This document shows, one piece after another, positions 51,079 to 59,011 of a stretch of DNA of 59,086 nucleotides. Under the pieces are notes generated by a model. It made no database searches, was not told the origin of the DNA, and was given only the letters and a program-made list of their open reading frames with translations. This DNA comes from JACOVP01 sp964390715 (GTDB lineage: Archaea > Nanobdellota > Nanobdellia > SCGC-AAA011-G17 > UBA489): the NCBI GenBank assembly GCA_964390715.1, contig CAYMIM010000005.1, forward strand, positions 1-59,086, read 5' to 3'. The translations under genes and the position numbers were made by a program. Every line of letters starts with the position of its first letter. Within the stretch, counting starts at the first letter, position 1.

Positions 51079-51944
51079 TTTCCATTATCATTACCTCATA
51101 CAAAGAACCGCGCATAGTGGGGAGAGCAATAGAATCCGCTCTAAGAAACAAAACAAAGGAGAAATTTGAGGTTATAGTTGCGGCTCCAGATGAAGAAACT
51201 GCTCAAGTAATAAAAAACTATGTAAAAAAAGACAAAAGAGTGAAATATTTCAAGGATAAAGGTCAAGGAAAAGCAAATGCGCTCAATGAAATCTTTAGTA
51301 AAGTCAAAAGTGATATCTTAGTGCTGACTGATGGTGATGTGTACATCAATGAAAAAAGTATAGATATTATCGTAAAAGCATTCAAGAATAAAGAGATAGG
51401 TTGTATTTGTGGAAGACCTGTAGCAACCAACGATAAAAACAAGATGGTAGGCTATTGGAGCCATTTATTGTTAGATGCTGGAGCGCATGCTATAAGGCAG
51501 GAAAGAAGCTATAAAAAACAATTTCTGGAGTGTTCTGGTTACTTATTCGCTTTCAGAAACAAAGTAAAGAAAATTCCAACTGACGTGGCAGAAGATGCTA
51601 TCATCCCATATCTCTTATGGAAACAAGGATACATCATAAAATATGTGCCAGAAGCGAAAGTGTATGTCCGATATCCAGACAAAGTAAGAGAATTTATCAA
51701 GCAACGGATCAGGACAGGAAAAAGTCACGAAAAATTAACAACATATGCTCCAGATTTTCAAAAAGTGAAATCGTTAAGTAATGAAGTAAGAAAAGGCACG
51801 TGGAAAGCGTTGAAATATGCCACCTCAATAAAAGAAATGATATGGACACTCCTCCTATTCCCTGTAAGATTATATATTTGGCATAAAACAAAGAGTGGAA
51901 ACGAGTACAGAGATAATTGGGAAAGAATAGAGAGCACAAAATAG
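51075..51944 (+). CDS. Glycosyltransferase family 2
   Basis: This GT-A enzyme starts MISIIITSYKEPRIVGRAIESA, then VIVAAPDEETAQV and the D-x-D in LVLTDGDVYINEKS. CSGYLFAFRNKV and DVAEDAIIPYLLWKQGY supply the E-D-A general-base region. There may be one weak membrane-associated segment near residues 255-275 (MIWTLLLFPVRLYIW). It is the last gene of the GT9-GT4-GT2 operon and converges with the next gene with no gap to speak of. Confidence 0.86.
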   Translation: MISIIITSYKEPRIVGRAIESALRNKTKEKFEVIVAAPDEETAQVIKNYVKKDKRVKYFKDKGQGKANALNEIFSKVKSDILVLTDGDVYINEKSIDIIVKAFKNKEIGCICGRPVATNDKNKMVGYWSHLLLDAGAHAIRQERSYKKQFLECSGYLFAFRNKVKKIPTDVAEDAIIPYLLWKQGYIIKYVPEAKVYVRYPDKVREFIKQRIRTGKSHEKLTTYAPDFQKVKSLSNEVRKGTWKALKYATSIKEMIWTLLLFPVRLYIWHKTKSGNEYRDNWERIESTK

Positions 51945-51945
51945 C

Positions 51946-52971
51946 TTAAAGCTGAGAGAAAGTCTTTTTCTTCTTGATAAAAAAAGCTACGACAATGCTT
52001 TTTGGATATAAGAGATGCAGAATTTCTCTTTCACTTCTCTTTCGCAAGCCCTGTGTTTTTTTTCGCATGGTAAAAAGTAATTCCATATGGAAAGGTAGCC
52101 AAAGGATAGCGGCTATAATTGCTAATACTCTCTTTACTTGGCCTTGCAATAAGAAATAGGGAAGCATGAGGAGATCAAACAAAAACTTTCCTGGAAGATA
52201 TTTGAAGAGAGATGACCACGCATAGTTCTTCAATAACAGAACAGTGTGATTTCTATGTAAATAATAATATTTTTTAAAGGGATATTGTTTCGCAGTCTTT
52301 TCACCATAATGGTAGATCACGGATTGAGGAATGCAGAGTACTTTATAATTGCGAAGATGCGCTCTCCAACAAAGATCTTCTTCTTCATAATACATAAAGA
52401 ATCGAGCATCGAAAGCGCCAATTTCCTGAAGCACAGAACGTTTGACAAATAAACAAACGCCAGAAGCCCAAAAAATCTCAGCTACATCGTCATATTGCCC
52501 AGTATCTTGTTCACAAACACCAACTACTCTACCACGGCAAAAAGGATAGCCATATCGATCCATATAGCCACCGGCTGCGCCAGCGTATTCGAAGTGTGTA
52601 GGTTGTCGTAAAGCGAGTACTTTAGGTTGGCAGATAGCAACGTGTTTATTTTTTGCTGCTTTGACAAGGGGAGTAATCCATCGTTTATCAACAGTCGTGT
52701 CATTATTAAGAAAGACAATAAATTCTCCATTGCTTCGCTCATAACCATACGTGCAGCCACCAGCATAACCAAGATTTTTTGAGGATTGCAACAATTTTAC
52801 ATGCGGATAATGTTTTTTGATGAACTGTTGTGAGCCATCGATCGATCCATTATCAACAACAATAATTTCTATGGGTTTGTAAGTAGTCTTCACAAGTGAT
52901 TTCAGACATTGGTCAATAAAAGAAACACCATTATAGTGCGGAATAATAACGCTGACTAAGTTTTTTTTCAT
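51946..52971 (-). CDS. Glycosyltransferase family 2 (rhamnosyltransferase-like)
   Basis: The protein begins VSVIIPHYNGVSFIDQCLKS and has VDNGSIDGSQ, NLGYAGGCTYG and LNNDTTVDKRW with the N-N-D metal motif. FFMYYEEEDLCWRAH contains the E-E-D/W general-base region seen in rhamnosyltransferases such as WbbL and GlfT1. The C-terminal part (about 250-300) contains one hydrophobic stretch. It is the last gene of a six-gene leftward operon and overlaps the deacetylase gene by 4 bases. Confidence 0.87.
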   Translation of the reverse strand: MKKNLVSVIIPHYNGVSFIDQCLKSLVKTTYKPIEIIVVDNGSIDGSQQFIKKHYPHVKLLQSSKNLGYAGGCTYGYERSNGEFIVFLNNDTTVDKRWITPLVKAAKNKHVAICQPKVLALRQPTHFEYAGAAGGYMDRYGYPFCRGRVVGVCEQDTGQYDDVAEIFWASGVCLFVKRSVLQEIGAFDARFFMYYEEEDLCWRAHLRNYKVLCIPQSVIYHYGEKTAKQYPFKKYYYLHRNHTVLLLKNYAWSSLFKYLPGKFLFDLLMLPYFLLQGQVKRVLAIIAAILWLPFHMELLFTMRKKTQGLRKRSEREILHLLYPKSIVVAFFIKKKKTFSQL

Positions 52972-53759
52972 GTTGTTTGTATAAAATCACTTATAGACAT
53001 AAAATCATACTTTTTTTTCTTGCCCCATACAATAAGTTTTTCTAATTTTGTTAAAACTTTGTCGCCAGTATTGCGTTTGAAATACCAAGGCAAGTCATAC
53101 TTGTTTAAGCTCATGAATTCCCAAGGATGGAAATAAGTATTGATAAATCCTGTGCCGTACCAAGAGGTTAAAATACCTAATTTGGTATACAGAAGAGGTA
53201 AATTTCTAAACCAAAGCCAAGCAAGAGGTAAGCGGACAAGAGGAGTTACAGTTACCGGCACGACTTTGACGCCGTCCATGGTGAAAACATTTCTGGGTTC
53301 AGTGAAATTATTGTAATAGCCAGGAATATAAGTTGGATGTAGTGAGCTATCATACAAAACACCAAGTCTTTTGAGCATTGGATATGCTGTAACTCCCATG
53401 CGAGGTGCTCGGAAGCCTAAAACTTTCTTCTTCGTTATTTTTTCTAGGATCTTTTTCGCTTCAGATAAAAAACGGAAAGCCATTTTCTCTTCCATGGACT
53501 CATAATGATGGTCATGGGAATATCCGTGCAAAGCTACTTCGTGATTGTTGCTCATCTCTCTTACTAAAGGAGGATATTGTAAAGCGAATTGTGCTGTTAC
53601 AAAAAAAGTGGCGCGAATTTTATATTTGTCCAGGAGATTAAGGATAAGTCGTGCGCCATCATGACTCACGCCATAGAGATCAGCATGTAGTGGTTTGTCA
53701 TGATAATGGTGTAAATAGTCAAATTCCTCGACATCAAAGGTAAGAAGAAAAGGGTTCAT
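52968..53759 (-). CDS. Polysaccharide deacetylase (CE4 family)
   Basis: The NodB-type fold shows motif 1 LLTFDVEEFDY with the catalytic aspartate, motif 2 HGYSHDHH (H-x-x-x-H zinc ligands) and motif 3 LGFRAPRMG. It lacks a signal peptide, so it acts inside the cell, probably removing acetyl from a GlcNAc-type unit on a lipid-linked or nucleotide-linked glycan. Members of this group (PuuE/HpuA and PIG-L-unrelated DUF3473-type) occur in exopolysaccharide clusters. It overlaps the methyltransferase gene by 4 bases. Confidence 0.87.
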   Translation of the reverse strand: MNPFLLTFDVEEFDYLHHYHDKPLHADLYGVSHDGARLILNLLDKYKIRATFFVTAQFALQYPPLVREMSNNHEVALHGYSHDHHYESMEEKMAFRFLSEAKKILEKITKKKVLGFRAPRMGVTAYPMLKRLGVLYDSSLHPTYIPGYYNNFTEPRNVFTMDGVKVVPVTVTPLVRLPLAWLWFRNLPLLYTKLGILTSWYGTGFINTYFHPWEFMSLNKYDLPWYFKRNTGDKVLTKLEKLIVWGKKKKYDFMSISDFIQTT

Positions 53760-54349
53760 AGTTGTTCATGTTGTGCGCGGACAACGCCTCCAAAAAAAGG
53801 CAATTTCTTGTGTGCTATGATAGTCAATCCTGCTTGTTTTAAAAGGTTTTGCAAGTTGGAGTAGGAAATAACTTTGAGTTTAAGTCCATGCATACGATGT
53901 AAAGTAACGTAAGCATAGGTTCCTAGGCTGGGGCGTGAATATAAGATAACTAATGTTCCATTAGGTTTGAGATGTTTTGCGAGTTGCTTAATAATTATAC
54001 CAGGATGTGGAGTAAACTCTAGTACGCCTGCGCAAACAATTTTGTCAAATTTCTTTTTAAGAGCGAAAGATGCTAAGTCACAAGCTTTTCCAGGAATGCC
54101 TTTTGCTTGCAGTCGAGCAATCATAGCAGGCGCGACATCAATACCGAAAGGCTTCGCTCCATGCTGCTTCGCTAATTGTGCGTAATATCCCTCTCCGCAT
54201 CCAGCATCAAGTACCGTGTCATGTTTCTGGAAGTCTAAATAAGCTAGCATAGCCTTTCGTTCGTTGTTTCTTAGCCAACCCAAAAAGCCTTCGCTACGTT
54301 TTTGATCATATGCTCTTGCGTTATCTTCAAAATAATCTTTGACAGTCAT
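53756..54349 (-). CDS. SAM-dependent class I methyltransferase
   Basis: This 197-residue enzyme has motif I VLDAGCGEGYYAQLA, PFGIDVAPAMIA, DKIVCAGVLEFTPHPG and LVILYSRP. It is a compact type 11 methyltransferase lying between GT2 and deacetylase genes in a tightly overlapped operon, so it probably methylates a sugar of the same glycan. It shares ATGA with the upstream GT2 gene. Confidence 0.83.
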   Translation of the reverse strand: MTVKDYFEDNARAYDQKRSEGFLGWLRNNERKAMLAYLDFQKHDTVLDAGCGEGYYAQLAKQHGAKPFGIDVAPAMIARLQAKGIPGKACDLASFALKKKFDKIVCAGVLEFTPHPGIIIKQLAKHLKPNGTLVILYSRPSLGTYAYVTLHRMHGLKLKVISYSNLQNLLKQAGLTIIAHKKLPFFGGVVRAQHEQL

Positions 54350-55062
54350 AAATTATTTTTTCTCCACCATAAGTTTAGTAAATCTTTAAACATACAAGGA
54401 ACATGTTTGAGGCTAAACGTGCTGCCAGGGATGTGTTTGCTGGGAACATACTCTTCTTTGATAGTAAATCCTTTTTGTTTGACACGAAGCAAGAGCTCTA
54501 TATCAAAATCAAATCCTCTGCAGATAAAATTATGACCAATAGCATTGAAAACGTCTCGACGCAAGAATTTTGCTCCTGCTTGCGTATCATGAAGGTGAAG
54601 ACCAAGGAGTAGTCTGACTAAAGTATTCCATCCTCTGCTCAAGATTTTTCTTACAAAAGGTTCACTGACTGTTGAAAATCTTACTCCTTTCCACTTTGAT
54701 GCTATTAAGCAATCCACTTCGCCTTGAAGCAGTCTATCGATCATGGATTGTATAGTTATCATGTCAAATGCGGCATCAGCGTCGAGAAAACCAATGATTT
54801 TTCCCTTTGCCATCTCGAACCCATGCAAGACAGCCCCACCTTTTCCAATGGCTCCTGGAATGTCTGCATAGCGTACTGCTTTATTTTTCTTAGCAAATGA
54901 TTTAACTATTTCAGGGCTTCTATCTTTGCATCCATTCAAGACTACGATGATCTCAAAAAATTTAGGTAAATATTTCTGGAGATGATATTGGTAGCTTTGA
55001 AGTGTCTTGCCTATGCGTTCTTCTTCATTATATGCTGGAATGATGAGAGAAAGTTTAAGCAT
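54346..55062 (-). CDS. GT2, dolichyl-phosphate glucose synthase-like (Alg5 type)
   Basis: From ATG 55062 the protein starts MLKLSLIIPAYNEEERI. It has IIVVLNGCKDRSPE, GAIGKGGAVLHGFEMAKG (the K-G-G-A-V segment typical of Alg5) and FLDADAAF with the D-A-D metal motif, then LHDTQAGAKFLRRDV. It is expected to make a polyprenyl-phosphate sugar, likely glucose. ATG 55062 lies within the last codons of the flippase gene (8-base overlap). A longer in-frame start at 55086 would overlap that gene further and is less likely. Confidence 0.85.
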   Translation of the reverse strand: MLKLSLIIPAYNEEERIGKTLQSYQYHLQKYLPKFFEIIVVLNGCKDRSPEIVKSFAKKNKAVRYADIPGAIGKGGAVLHGFEMAKGKIIGFLDADAAFDMITIQSMIDRLLQGEVDCLIASKWKGVRFSTVSEPFVRKILSRGWNTLVRLLLGLHLHDTQAGAKFLRRDVFNAIGHNFICRGFDFDIELLLRVKQKGFTIKEEYVPSKHIPGSTFSLKHVPCMFKDLLNLWWRKNNL

Positions 55063-56419
55063 CGTGAATCCTAGTAAAAAGACCATATAAAATAATCAAA
55101 TAGATAAGAGAGAGGGAGATCATAATGGTAATAACTTGTGTAAGACTTTCATGAAAGTTGTAAAGTAAATAGATTTGAAGGAAATTAAAGAAAAATAAGA
55201 GTCCTAAGAACTGCGCTGTGCTAAATCGGGAGCGTTTGATTATGTCATCTGCTATAATCATGTTGCACTCTTTGCAAACAATATTTTTTTCTTTCTGAAT
55301 GAAGTTTTTATTGCCGCATTGAGGACATTTTTTGGTGTCAAGAGAGACAAAGTAGTAAGTAAGCAAGTAAATGAAGCAAAAAAGAGTCATGTAAATGCCA
55401 AATAATCCTAAGAGGGGTGCTATCTCAAGAAATTGTGCGCCAAAAAGAGTCCTTACAACAAGATTAGGGAAGGCAAAGTAGCAAAAAAGTACAGGGAAAA
55501 TAAAAATTAAAGCAAGACCGGAAGATTTGTACAAAAGATGTTTATGAGGTTTCTTTTGGTGGACTAAAACAGAGACTTTGGGAAACATGACCTGTCCTAT
55601 GGAAGAAGATCCAAAGAAGAGAACTTTGCCAAGAAGCGCGAGAGCTGCATAATAGCCTGCTTGTACGCTATCAAAAAAGTGTTTGACAAGGATGACATCA
55701 ACGGTATAGAAAAGAGTTAATGATGTGATGGCAAGTGTTAAAGAAAGACCATAGGAATGGAGAGATCGAAGAGAGAAGGCTTGAGGCGTAGTGCGGAGAA
55801 GAGGTCGAACAGTTCTAAATCCAATAAAGAACGCCACAATAAATGCTACTAAAATGCCTGCAAGAGCTCCAAACACATTATAGCCTAAGTAAATGAACAA
55901 AACTCCAAAAAGAAGTTTAGAAAATTCAGTAAGAATGTGGTTGATGCTGAGACCTACAAAGTGTTGTGATCCTTGCATAATGCCGCGAACAAGCGCTAAT
56001 AAAAAGATGAATATGGGAAATAAAGCGACTAAATAAAGAAGTGTACGAGAGATATGCAGATAGGTAGAAAGCATTGGCGCTAAGAGTATGAATAAGAGTG
56101 CGAGAATAAAAGCCACAAGAAGATAAGTTTTGCGCAAAGAGTAAAATAAGTAGCTGAGTTTGTGCTGCTCCTTGTCAACAATGAGACGTGAAGTGAATTT
56201 CGCGATGCTCATTTGATAAGAATTGAGAATGATGAGGAAGATGTAAATGATGGAAAGCAAAACGCCAAGGACACCATAACCTTCTGGTCCTAAAAAACGA
56301 CCCATGACAAAATGATAAACAAAACCTGCGATGCCAGATAAAAAGATGCCTACAAAAAGAATAAGATTATCACGAACTAAGGGGCTTTTCTTAAGAAGAA
56401 TAAGAAATTTCTGGAGCAT
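55055..56419 (-). CDS. Wzx-like polysaccharide flippase with a zinc ribbon in a cytoplasmic loop
   Basis: This 454-residue polytopic protein has about 14 membrane segments and the MATE/MVF-type pattern of lipid-linked oligosaccharide flippases (GIFLSGIAGFVYHFVMGRFLGPEGYG at the start, cited in part). It would move the lipid-linked glycan from the inner to the outer face. Unusually, residues 362-398 form a zinc ribbon between membrane segments, with KKCPQCGNKNF (C365, C368) and VCKECNM (C382, C385). It starts right after the stop of the GPT gene (adjacent bases) and belongs to the six-gene operon. Confidence 0.87.
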   Translation of the reverse strand: MLQKFLILLKKSPLVRDNLILFVGIFLSGIAGFVYHFVMGRFLGPEGYGVLGVLLSIIYIFLIILNSYQMSIAKFTSRLIVDKEQHKLSYLFYSLRKTYLLVAFILALLFILLAPMLSTYLHISRTLLYLVALFPIFIFLLALVRGIMQGSQHFVGLSINHILTEFSKLLFGVLFIYLGYNVFGALAGILVAFIVAFFIGFRTVRPLLRTTPQAFSLRSLHSYGLSLTLAITSLTLFYTVDVILVKHFFDSVQAGYYAALALLGKVLFFGSSSIGQVMFPKVSVLVHQKKPHKHLLYKSSGLALIFIFPVLFCYFAFPNLVVRTLFGAQFLEIAPLLGLFGIYMTLFCFIYLLTYYFVSLDTKKCPQCGNKNFIQKEKNIVCKECNMIIADDIIKRSRFSTAQFLGLLFFFNFLQIYLLYNFHESLTQVITIMISLSLIYLIILYGLFTRIHDA

Positions 56420-57424
56420 TTAAACCACCCATATAAGGACAGCGAACAGAAGCTGGAAAAGATACATGAAGTAGACAACTTGTTGCTCAGTATATTTCCC
56501 AGTACGTGTAAAAATGTGGGGCAGTGAATAGATTTTGGTGTAATGAGAGTGAATTTTGCCATTTTTGAGATACCCTATGGTTTGTTTTTTGAATTTACCG
56601 CGTAATTTTAAGAGATATTCAAGAATAAAAGGAATAGAAAGGATAAGCGCGGCTTTCTCTAGGTTTCCCACAATAGCAATAGCTGCAAGCACTGCTCCAA
56701 GAAGATAGGTGAGTGAATCCCCTGGAAGAATTTTTGCGGGGTACTTGTTGAAAAGATAAAAGGCAAAGAGAGCGGCAAGGGTAACAAATGCGAGAAGCGC
56801 TGCGACATAGCGTTCATGAAATAAGGCATAGCTGCCTAGTGAAGTAAAATAAATAAGACCTAATCCAGCTTCTAAACCATTGAAGCCAGCAAAAAGGTTG
56901 ATCATGTTAGCTGCTCCAACAACTGCTAAGGGCACTAGGAAAAGCGGATAAAAAAGCCCAAAATTGACATGACCAATAAAGGGAACTACAAGAGTAGAAT
57001 TTCCAGCATTGACAACCATGAGAGGAATTGCTGCTGCCAAAGTCAGAAGAGGTTTTTGCCACTGCTTCAAGCCACCAGAAACAGAATCAGAAGAGGTCAA
57101 CATCAAAAGATCATCTATGAAGCCTATAAAGGTAATAATAAACACAGTCAGTAAAGCTGCAAGGACATAAGGCAAGGAAGAAGCTGGTAACCAGGAAGGA
57201 TTTTTAGTAAGGAAAGTAGAAAAAAACATGAAGGAAGTAATGCCTGCCATAAAACCTATCAAGACTGCTAGTCCTCCTGAGCGGGGAATTAAAGGAGTCT
57301 TTTCTTTATGAACATCTTTAACGACGAGATTGATTTTTCGTAAATAACGAATGAGCCAGGGAAGAACCCACAAGGTAATTAAAAATGCTAATAAAACACT
57401 AGTAATCAGGCTAAGCGGTAGCAT
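56420..57424 (-). CDS. UDP-GlcNAc:polyprenyl-phosphate GlcNAc-1-P transferase (GPT/AglH/Alg7 type)
   Basis: This 334-residue protein has about ten membrane segments and starts glycan assembly by placing a sugar-1-phosphate on the lipid carrier. Conserved motifs are PRSGGLAVLIGF, the D-D pair in FIGFIDDLLML (about 104-114), AANMINLFAGFNGLEAG and KILPGDSLTYLLG. Residues 293-305 (LKNGKIHSHYTKIYSL) fit the C-terminal loop of eukaryotic/archaeal GPT rather than bacterial MraY. It is the first gene of a six-gene leftward operon; the promoter TATA box at 57446-57455 is 31 bases from the ATG. Confidence 0.9.
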   Translation of the reverse strand: MLPLSLITSVLLAFLITLWVLPWLIRYLRKINLVVKDVHKEKTPLIPRSGGLAVLIGFMAGITSFMFFSTFLTKNPSWLPASSLPYVLAALLTVFIITFIGFIDDLLMLTSSDSVSGGLKQWQKPLLTLAAAIPLMVVNAGNSTLVVPFIGHVNFGLFYPLFLVPLAVVGAANMINLFAGFNGLEAGLGLIYFTSLGSYALFHERYVAALLAFVTLAALFAFYLFNKYPAKILPGDSLTYLLGAVLAAIAIVGNLEKAALILSIPFILEYLLKLRGKFKKQTIGYLKNGKIHSHYTKIYSLPHIFTRTGKYTEQQVVYFMYLFQLLFAVLIWVV

Positions 57425-57445
57425 GGTTAAATTTGGCTTAAGAAG

Positions 57446-57455
57446 CTATAAAAAG
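57446..57455 (-). promoter_or_regulatory. TATA box of the GPT-flippase operon
   Basis: Leftward ctttttatag has its upstream edge 31 bases from ATG 57424. No other TATA box with this spacing is seen before the inner genes of the operon. Confidence 0.55.
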
Positions 57456-57525
57456 GTTTCTAAGAGGGTGGCTTTACACAAGAGAACAGCAAAGATTTAA
57501 ATAAGAAAGGCAGAGAAAATAAAAA

Positions 57526-58158
57526 ATGACTTATAAATATGTCGAGGGAAAAACACTCCAAGTGCTTGGCGAGTCTGAAGAGCAATTCAAAGAGTGGAAA
57601 AGAAAAGACCTTACTGTTGATCAATTCAATATGATCAAGCGATTGACAAATCTCGAAGGTAAAAAAGTTCTCGACTTTGGTTGTTTTCATGGCATGTTGA
57701 CAGAAATGATCAACAAAGAAAAAAAAGCAAAATGTACAGGCGTCGATATTAATTTTATCGGTAAGCCTCCAAAGAATTGCAAGAGATATGATGGAAAACA
57801 CATACCTTTCCCGGAAAAAAGTTTTGATCTGGTTATACTTATAGAAGTCGTGGAGCATTTGGAGGATATTGATGGTATATTCAGAGAGATCAACAGAGTC
57901 CTAAAGAAAGAAGGTGAAGTTATATTGACAACACCAAACAAATATTCAGTCTCATTAGTCAAGAAAGATCATCGCCATTGGAAAAATCAGATAAAGCAAG
58001 TGCTAAGATTGAAATCAAGAGAGTGTATAAGGATGTATTCCTCTCGGGGTTTGAAAAAATTGGCTAAAAAACATGGATTTACTTTGCAGATGTATGGAAG
58101 ATTCAGAAAATTGCCTTTCTTAAGAAGAGGATTTATGGTTAAGTTGACAAAGAATTAA
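57526..58158 (+). CDS. SAM-dependent class I methyltransferase
   Basis: This 210-residue enzyme has motif I VLDFGCFHGMLTEM, CTGVDINFI, PEKSFDLVILIEVVEHLED and VILTTPNKYS. It has a type 11/23 pattern with an EVVEHL active-site region typical of UbiG-like enzymes. The basic C-terminal end may contact the membrane. It is divergent to the GPT operon with its own TATA box atttaaata (57495-57503), and its end overlaps the convergent GT2 gene by 4 bases. Confidence 0.82.
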   Translation: MTYKYVEGKTLQVLGESEEQFKEWKRKDLTVDQFNMIKRLTNLEGKKVLDFGCFHGMLTEMINKEKKAKCTGVDINFIGKPPKNCKRYDGKHIPFPEKSFDLVILIEVVEHLEDIDGIFREINRVLKKEGEVILTTPNKYSVSLVKKDHRHWKNQIKQVLRLKSRECIRMYSSRGLKKLAKKHGFTLQMYGRFRKLPFLRRGFMVKLTKN

Positions 58159-58880
58159 GGAAGCTTGCGAAATCTAAGAGCAATAACTTTTTTGATGAAT
58201 GCTGGGACAATTTTCACTAAATTTACGCCACTAATGTTATTTTCTTGCCAAACCACAGGAATTTCTTTGATGGTGAATCCTTTTTTATGTGCGAGATATA
58301 ATAATTCGCTCTCAAAAAACCAGACTTTATCTCGAACAAGAGGAACTAGCTCTTTGACAACACGTTGATTAACAGCCTTGAAGCCGCATTGAGAATCTCC
58401 AACAGGGACTCCTAAGATGGCTCGATAAATAAACAGAATATAGCCGCGTGAAATAACATAACGTTTCAATGCTCGCTTAGTTCTAGAATCAGGATGATAT
58501 CGAGATCCAATAACTAAGTCATATCCCTCACGTATGCCGTCAAGCAAGGAGCGAAAGCCATGTAAATTCGTAGAAAGATCAATATCCATATAAGTATAGA
58601 TGTCAGCTTTTCGTCGTGACCAAGCGCCCAGCACACCATAGCCTTTCCCAGCTTCAGGTGTATAGAGATGAGTAACTTCTTTATAGTATTTGGAGAGTTG
58701 TTTTGCTAAAGTGATCATGTGTTCTGGTTGTTTGCCATTGATAGAAACGACAATAGTCCACTTATAATCACGTAAATTTGCCCGAAAAAAAGTAACTAGC
58801 TGAGTAACACTTGCTACAAGTTCAGGTTCATTTCCATAGTAGACTGGAAGAACTATATCTACCGAAAGTGATTTTTGCAT
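58155..58880 (-). CDS. GT2, polyprenyl-phosphate sugar synthase-like
   Basis: This 241-residue GT-A protein starts VDIVLPVYYGNEPELVASV. It has YTPEAGKGYGVLGAW (the G-K-G region of Alg5-like enzymes), YMDIDLSTNLHGFRS with the D-I-D metal motif, LVIGSRYHPDSRTKR and VPVGDSQCGFKAVN. The ending KEIPVVWQENNISG and KIVPAFIKK is typical of Alg5/Dpm1 relatives. It has no C-terminal membrane helices. A leftward TATA box ctttataag (58902-58910) lies 30 bases from the ATG. Confidence 0.84.
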   Translation of the reverse strand: MQKSLSVDIVLPVYYGNEPELVASVTQLVTFFRANLRDYKWTIVVSINGKQPEHMITLAKQLSKYYKEVTHLYTPEAGKGYGVLGAWSRRKADIYTYMDIDLSTNLHGFRSLLDGIREGYDLVIGSRYHPDSRTKRALKRYVISRGYILFIYRAILGVPVGDSQCGFKAVNQRVVKELVPLVRDKVWFFESELLYLAHKKGFTIKEIPVVWQENNISGVNLVKIVPAFIKKVIALRFRKLP

Positions 58881-58980
58881 AAAAAGAGTCGAAAAATATT
58901 TCTTATAAAGATTGCTATTGTAAGGTTTTCTTGAGACCTATAGCCAAAGACACAGGTTTATGCTTGAAAGTCTGCGTTTG

Positions 58981-58989
58981 TTTTTTAAG
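58981..58989 (+). promoter_or_regulatory. TATA box of a gene running off the right edge
   Basis: ttttttaag lies 31 bases before ATG 59012, matching the leaderless spacing used elsewhere in the window. Confidence 0.3.
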
Positions 58990-59011
58990 GGAGTAAACGC
59001 GGTTTTGAGAC

